Part shown: positions 58,598-64,000 of the stretch, in pieces
How the letters are laid out: every line of letters begins with the position of its first letter
How positions within the stretch are numbered: position 1 is the stretch's first letter
Assembly: GCF_905163445.1 (NCBI RefSeq)
Contig: NC_053184.1
Span: 14,508,001-14,572,000 of the forward strand
DNA from: Pararge aegeria
Lineage: Eukaryota > Arthropoda > Insecta > Lepidoptera > Nymphalidae
Reading direction: 5' to 3'
Length of the DNA stretch: 64,000 nucleotides
Position numbers and translations under genes: made by a program
The notes under the pieces: generated by a model
What the model was told of the DNA's origin: nothing
What the model saw: the letters and a program-made list of their open reading frames with translations, nothing else
Database searches by the model: none

Positions 58598-60679
58598 CTA
58601 TTTATTTATGTGATAGAAAAACAATATTACTCTTATCTAACTTTTAACGTTAAAAAACTAATAAGTAAATAAATAAACACAAAATATTAACACATGTTTA
58701 AGTGAAGCAAACAAAATACACGAAACATTTATTAACCTAAGGAAGCAATTAATAAACAGATTTTTTATGATAAGCTCGTAGCAATATCAAACACCAGTTT
58801 TAAATTGATACAACATTGAGCTTTATTGAGTTCTGAAGTTGATTAAAAAATAAAACATAAGTAATATTAATTTTTGTATCATGTTTTCGTTGGGGCTTTA
58901 GGTAAGAGTTTCTGTTTTTATATTTGATTTGATTTATTCTACGTTTACAACACTAGTAAACTAATTAGGTCATAATTTAAATATTCTTGATTTCTCGAAA
59001 TATCTTTGATATGGAATTTCAAAGTTTACGAAATATAATCCTTCGATATTTTATTTAAGATTAAGCATAGGGTGTCACGTTATTGTCATAGCATAGATGT
59101 ATATCTCAGTTTTATGTTTTTTTTTATTATTTTGCTATTAAAAGAATATGTTTTATAAGTTTTAGACACAAACAACCTTAAACGTTTTCCCAAATTTAAA
59201 TTCAAATCAAAACTTTCCGGTACCTAAATATAAGAAGTTAAGTCAATACATAGACGTACAATAAACACTCAAAGAGTTAAAGAATTAATGTTTGCTTTAT
59301 TATTTAACGTTTTAAAGTATAGGGACAGGCATAATCGCCTTTCAGTTAAGTCTTATTGTCGAGTTGAAAGCCTTCAGCCTTTTCAGCCAGGCTTTCGCTG
59401 GAATTATTAATTTATTGCCGCCGCTGTACAATTTTCGCACCGCATTTCATCTGCTTACTCGCTTTGAATCATTTATATAGGTTGTTATTCCTATTCGTGT
59501 AATCATCATTGGGGTGGAAGATTGTAAAGTACGTCGACTGTACTTTTGCAAAGAGCATAATTAAAATGTAAATGACGTATAACTAGGCTTTTTCCTGAAT
59601 GACTAACAGATAACGCACAGCCCAAATGGCTGAATTACGAAATTTGAAATTTTGTTACAATATTCTGAGTCGTTAGAGAACATAACGTCCTTAATTTTTA
59701 AATGTTATTTCCAAGTTGTATCCATGAAAAATTTGTATTTAGGCTTCCAGTTAAATATTAAGAAATACCTAGGTGCTACACAGTTTGTTATTTTTCTACC
59801 CTGGGTCGTTGAGAGGATGAAAGTTAGTAGAAAAGTATTCCTTTTTCAAATTATAAATAAATAAATTAGTTTTTTTTTAACTTTTGTTTGCTTTTGGCAT
59901 TGTCTGTAGCTTGTTTTCTGGAGATAAGCATAGACATCGCGAGAAAATTGCTACATCTCACGGAATATCAGAAGCTCTACGCAGTTGCTACGAAGTTGCT
60001 GGCATCATCTAGATGTGGCGATTCGTCGTCTTATATTGCGTTTTTTTTAACCTTTCCTAAGAGTTCAAGCCATACTTTATATAAGTACCTACAATAAATG
60101 CAGTTAAAAAAAAAAAAGTTTAAGAAAGAAAGAATCACCACCTTCGTGACTTTTGTTTTGAAATCCTTACTTTAATAACCCATCCAAAGATTTCAAGATT
60201 CCGAGATAAAATTAGTTCCAGCAAAACATTCACTATAATTGAAGAGTAATGTTAAAAAAAATAACGCTAAGAAAACGTTCGATAAACTCAAAGAAAAAGT
60301 CGCTCTACATTTCGTATTACTTATCCTCGAAACATAAGCACATTGACATAATTTCCAAGCATTTTTCTTGCGAAGAGGAAGATAAAATAAAAATATCGCT
60401 CGAACCCGTTCCGCTGGAAGCCATGTAGGTAAGTAATATGTTACAATATCAGCTGTTGAAGCACAAACACGTTACCTAACACAAATTTACGCTCCGCCGC
60501 GATGCAGGTAAGCCCGCTCTCATGAAATATGAAGAAAGCGGAGAGGCGCCCGTGAGGGACGGGCAAATTTTATTGCCTCACAAATTACACTCGCCGTAAA
60601 TCACTACAAGTTGTTTCTACTTTATAATAAAAGTATAAAGTGACAAATTAGTAGAAACTACTACTTGTACCGATTTGGG
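58598..60679. other. Long stretch without recognisable features
   Basis: About 2 kb. Short frames at 59652-59864 and 59888-60097 have no domain I recognise. A loose inverted repeat (tacaagttgtttctac near 60606, then gtagaaac...cttgta near 60650-60669) is present. Confidence 0.45.
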
Positions 60680-60745
60680 CAAACCCTTCCGTTGGGAGAG
60701 GACGTAAGTTCAGCAGTGTACTGATATACGCTATTGATGAAGGCT
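60680..60745 (+). mobile_element. Possible SINE-C 3' scrap
   Basis: 'cgttgggagaggacgtaagt', 'cagcagtgtactgatata' and 'attgatga' loosely follow the SINE-C 3' end. Weak. Confidence 0.35.
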
Positions 60746-60757
60746 AAAAATGTCGAA

Positions 60758-60830
60758 TGCCGGCAACATTGTCTTGTCTTTTTGTGCAACTTAATTGCCG
60801 GCAACTTTGTCTTGTCTTTTTGTGCAACTT
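60758..60830. repeat. Two-copy tandem repeat, 38-bp period
   Basis: 60758-60792 and 60796-60830 share the 35-nt unit starting tgccggcaac and ending ttttgtgcaactt, with one mismatch. Confidence 0.95.
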
Positions 60831-60896
60831 GTAATAAAAATGCAATCTTAGGTGGACGTAAGTGATGGTAGTTATATTAAAACCATAAACCATAGT

Positions 60897-61120
60897 CGAT
60901 TGGCACAGTGGGAAGCGACTTGCTTTCTGAATCCAAGGCCGTGGGTTCGATTTCCACAACTGGAAAATGTTTGGGTGATGAACTGGTCTGGGTGTTAATC
61001 CGTATATTATAAGTATTTATATATGGATATTATTTACGAAATCTTCCATAACACCAGGTACGCTTAATTTGGGGCTAGATGGCGATGTGTGTATTGTCGT
61101 AGTATATTTATTTATTTATA
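60897..61120 (+). mobile_element. SINE-A, complete span
   Basis: Head 'cgattggcacagtgggaagc' and box B gggttcgatttcc, body 'gtctgggtgttaatccgtat', 'taatttggggctagatggcg', 'atgtgtgtattgtcgtagta', and a TTTATTTATTT tail. Part of the 'catcagtcatcttagtaccc' block is lost. A short SINE-B-like scrap (60838-60892, minus strand) lies just before it. Confidence 0.9.
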
Positions 61121-61152
61121 GCACTAATCGCTACGTATCATCGTACCAAAAC

Positions 61153-61170
61153 ACTCTATGCACGCCACTG
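61153..61170. mobile_element. hAT MITE terminal scrap
   Basis: ctctatgcacgccactg matches the right end of the MITE family. The other end is missing, so the element was cut by a later event or only the terminus remains. Confidence 0.65.
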
Positions 61171-61177
61171 ATTGCAA

Positions 61178-61206
61178 CTGTATTTTGATCTACCGTCACC
61201 ACACGG
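61178..61206 (-). repeat. R3 repeat, short copy
   Basis: Minus strand: gccgtgtggtgacggtagat then caaaatacagttgcaat. It matches the start of the R3 copy at 47632 and directly abuts the hAT terminus at 61170. Confidence 0.65.
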
Positions 61207-61309
61207 CGCTAACGCGGAGTTAAGCGCGTTTTTAATTAAAACAGTTGAATATCACTTAATACATATTTAGTTTCCAACATCATATAACCTTATAAACGGA
61301 AGTTCGTGC

Positions 61310-61440
61310 GCACACACATGACCACAGGAACATACACACGCAACATTCACGTACAGATGGGCGCACAGACCCATACACACACAAACATAAACACACATAC
61401 GCATACACATAACCACACAATCACATTAACACACACACTA
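61310..61440 (+). repeat. Interrupted CA-rich microsatellite
   Basis: Mostly ACACAC, ACACAY and CATACAC units with many interruptions. No longer-period unit is evident. Confidence 0.85.
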
Positions 61441-62446
61441 ATCCAAAAAAAATATCCAAAATATCCAACAAATATCTAGACTTATTGTATAAATCGTTTT
61501 GCTTGTGTCTTGTGTCTTTATTGTAAGAATACTATTATGTAAAGGCATAAGCAGAATTTATGTTATTTCATGTAGACGCACCCTTGTTCAATCTTTTCCT
61601 GTTATCTATCATTTAACCCGCCGACCCATCTTGAAACAGCGTGGTAGGACAATGCTCTATAAAATCTACTTCCCTTAGGAGAGGACACCGGTGCCCAGCC
61701 CAGCGGAACATTAATATTCCTGAATATGATTATCAACTATAGTGATATTACATCATCAATATTTTTTGTTTGAATCTTAATGCAATACCTAGATGAATGT
61801 CTTGGCCCATGCTTATCGTAGCGTCAGGTGACGCTAGAGCGCGTTGATATTTTGCTATTTGCTAGTCTAGCAAAAAGCAAAACAAAAAACAGACAATATT
61901 CTTCTTAAAAAATTACATAGGTACTATGAAAGAGATTATCAGAAGATAGCTTAAAAGTAAATATATCATTAAAATTATATTTATTCATATTTATCATATC
62001 ATATATATTAGAAGTTAGAAGTAAATCTATCGATAACATTATGAAACTATCGAAAATTTTTACCAAACCTACGTCAATATCCTTTTGAAGTTTGTTACTC
62101 TTAGCAATATTATTCTCAAGTTCAGAAGCTATAAAAAAAAACGTGCCGCGTAAAATCACTTATCGCTTCTTTACCCTCGGGCTTATCGGAGAGGGTGCTT
62201 CAAATTTTCCACTGGTAATTTCTCTCGCCATATTGTTGTATTCGGCCCAATAACGTCTCACACCCGTTGCTCGTATACTCGTAACGCTCGGGCTAAATTA
62301 AACTTTTTTCAAGAAAGCAAAACTTATATACCCTGTTTTATTTATGTTTCCACTTTATATATGCAATGCATTAATATAACTACGGATGGGTTTGGCTTAT
62401 ATTTGAATCCTTATCAGAAGACTTGACTTGAATTACATTGAAACAT
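61441..62446. other. No feature recognised
   Basis: 'ctagtctagcaaaaagcaaa' near 61863 forms a small imperfect hairpin with the preceding 'ttttgctatttgcta'. 'gagaggacaccggtgcccag' near 61679 faintly recalls SINE-C. Nothing else. Confidence 0.4.
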
Positions 62447-62755
62447 CTGAATTTTCTCTGGTTTGTGGCTTCGACCGTAGCTAGATACCACCAAAGACGT
62501 GCAGCCAAGCGATTTACCGTTTCCCCACGATGCCGCAAGGGAACCGATTAGGGATAGAGGTTTGAATATGAGTGCCATACATAAATAGTTATTAGTAGAT
62601 GAGTTTGGCTTATATTGTAACTTCTGATTGTTCTCTTTTTTTCTGGTAGAAACCGATAAGGAGTATCATAAAAATGATACTATATCCCTAACCGGTTACC
62701 ATCTTAGACTGCATTATAACCTACCACCAGGTTGGATGTCAGTCAACGTCTAATA
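62447..62755 (+). mobile_element. SINE-B, diverged, with insertion
   Basis: 'tctggtttgtggcttcgacc', 'gctagataccaccaaagacg', 'aagcgatttaccgtttcc' cover the first half of the body. After about 60-90 foreign bases the second half continues: 'gaaaccgataaggagtatca', 'aaccggttaccatcttagac' and 'caccaggttggatgtcagtc'. Confidence 0.75.
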
Positions 62756-62916
62756 AAAAAACGTACTCAAAAAAACATAACTCCCTGACTCCATTGATAA
62801 ATTCTCACTCATTTTGTATGAAAGTATATTTAAATATTGACTAAATAATACGCTTCTCTTGCTCTTTTATATCTAGTAGATTTTAATATAAAACTGTTTC
62901 CGTATATAATATATTT

Positions 62917-63110
62917 GTCGGCTTGCTGAGTCCAAGCCCGTGGGTTCGATTCCCACAACTGACAAATGTTTCTGTGATGAACATTAATGTTTTTCAGTGT
63001 CTGGGTGTTTATACGTAGTTTATAAGTATTTATGTATACTATTCATAAAAATACCCATCTTAGTACCCATAACACAAGCTGAGATTACTTTATTTATATT
63101 AATATTTAAG
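62917..63110 (+). mobile_element. SINE-A with deleted box A
   Basis: The head reads 'gtcggcttgctgagtccaag', missing about 30 bp including box A; box B ggttcgattcc remains near 62944. Body present ('tttttcagtgtctgggtgtt', 'atcttagtacccataacac'), but the 3' 'tattgtcgtag' end is lost. Confidence 0.85.
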
Positions 63111-63122
63111 TTGATTTATTTA

Positions 63123-63541
63123 TCATCATCATCATCACCTCAACCAATTGACGTCCACTGCAGGACAAAGGTCTTTTGTTGGGAGTTCCACAATACAGGG
63201 TCCTAGGCCGCTTGCCTCCAGCGGCTCCCAGCTATTCGCCTGATGTCATATGTCCACCTCGTTGGAGGCACCCCTACGCTGCGTTTACCGGTGCGGGGTC
63301 GCCATTCCAGCACCTTAAGATCCCAACGTCCATTCCGAGCTATGTGCCCCGCCCATTGCCACTTCAGCCTCGCGACTCGCTTGGCTATGTCGGTAACTCT
63401 AGTTCTTCTACGGATCTCCTCATTTCTGATTTGACCACGTAGAGATACTCCTAACATAGCTCTCTCCATCGCCCGCTGAGTGACTCTGAGCCTTCTTATG
63501 AGGCCCGTAGCTAGCGACCATGTCTCTGATCCGTAAGTCTT
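63123..63541 (-). pseudogene. RTE-2 LINE 3' fragment, reverse-transcriptase C-terminus
   Basis: The minus strand encodes the RTE-2 C-terminus: MERAMLGVSLRGQIRNEEIR, RVTDIAKRVARLKWQWAGHI, GKRSVGVPPTRWTYDIRRIA. A TAG then interrupts where related copies have Gln (after RWRQAA), and a two-codon deletion is present after AGHIARN. The family tail is the ATG repeat at 63123-63138. The 5' truncation point is near 63541, just upstream of a 'tcagagacatggtcgct' block. Dead copy. Confidence 0.92.
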
Positions 63542-63884
63542 ATGTATTTATATACCAATCATTCGTACCGAAGGTGGTTTTTGCTTTTTTATTTTTATAA
63601 TGGCAGTTACTCTGGTCATGAAGGCGTTAATGAGCTACGTTAATCACTAACATCAGGTTCCGCGCTTACTCGCTTGCTCGCTAATTAACAATAATATTAG
63701 TCATAATTTCATTTATTGCAGTCTTTATTTATCAGCTCCTCATATCTCGCAAATGATTCATACGTCGTGTCGTTGCCTTAAGACTTATCTAGATATGAAT
63801 TATGTGTCCAATCTTATGATCACTATATAATATATTATCATCAATTTCATAAAAGGAGGTGGATGAAAAGGTACTCTGATCTTC
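63542..63884. other. No feature recognised
   Basis: No supportable gene or repeat. Confidence 0.45.
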
Positions 63885-63916
63885 TTATATATATATATAT
63901 ATATATAATATATATA
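63885..63916. repeat. (TA)n microsatellite
   Basis: About 32 nt of nearly pure TA with one break. Confidence 0.95.
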
Positions 63917-63944
63917 TGTGCCGTGTGGTGACGGCATATCAGAA
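63917..63944 (+). repeat. R3 repeat, short copy
   Basis: gtgccgtgtggtgacggcat then atcagaat matches the start of R3 at 47632. The rest of the repeat is absent. Confidence 0.65.
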
Positions 63945-64000
63945 TGTTTATAATGTTTATAATACTCCCTTTCAATGGGTAGTTGAAATAAAGACGAAAT

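Overview
Organism and character. The window is AT-rich eukaryotic DNA with almost no host coding sequence. Its contents point to a lepidopteran nuclear genome: tRNA-headed SINEs ending in TTTA or ATG repeats, RTE-, CR1- and Jockey-type non-LTR retrotransposons, short non-autonomous Helitrons, and hAT-type MITEs. A nymphalid butterfly is plausible because I recall such families from there, but I could not check this. No rRNA, genuine tRNA, CRISPR or prokaryotic-style operon was found. The region reads as intergenic or deep intronic DNA.

Working names (mine). SINE-A: head TGGCGCAGTGG, tail TATTTATTTATTT. SINE-B: tail CATCATCACTTACCATCAG. SINE-C: (ATG)n tail, head TAGCCCAGTGG. SINE-D and SINE-E: less complete families. 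RTE-1: the large reverse-transcriptase copy at 24882-27187. RTE-2: 3' fragments ending in GATATGATGATGATG. CR1-D: the full-length element near 37-42 kb. LINE-K: a second CR1-like 3' end. LINE-J: a 3' end with a GATCGCT...AATAAGGCCGCC block. R1, R2, R3: unclassified repeats.

Layout. 0-6 kb: SINE-C pieces, a 2.5-3.1 kb duplication, a hairpin and a 221-bp foldback. 6-12 kb: a 157-bp Helitron, a three-unit 184-bp array, LINE-K, SINE-B and RTE-2 remnants, a perfect 129-bp tandem duplication and a palindromic MITE. 12-13 kb: two weak candidate host exons. 13-24 kb: dense SINE, LINE and Helitron fragments, including SINE-A nested in SINE-B and a Jockey reverse-transcriptase tail. 24.7-27.3 kb: RTE-1 inserted in a SINE-C copy with a 12-bp target-site duplication. 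27-36.9 kb: mostly unexplained DNA with scattered repeats. 37-42.1 kb: CR1-D with both ORFs open. 42-64 kb: Helitrons inside SINE-A copies, a four-member hAT MITE family, three fragments of R3, more SINEs and an RTE-2 fragment.

How the parts relate. The only long open reading frames belong to retrotransposons. CR1-D carries an apurinic-type endonuclease and reverse transcriptase with all visible catalytic motifs, and an ORF1 whose esterase-like domain seems to have lost its catalytic residues. Tail sequences link SINE-B to the Jockey fragment and, more loosely, SINE-C to RTE-2. Nested insertions with recognisable junctions give a partial relative chronology. Short-loop perfect hairpins (arms 13-26 bp) recur through the window and are not explained by one repeat family. 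I did not find a convincing new biological system; the best leads are the hairpins, the degenerate esterase ORF1, the SINE-B/Jockey tail match and the unclassified repeats.
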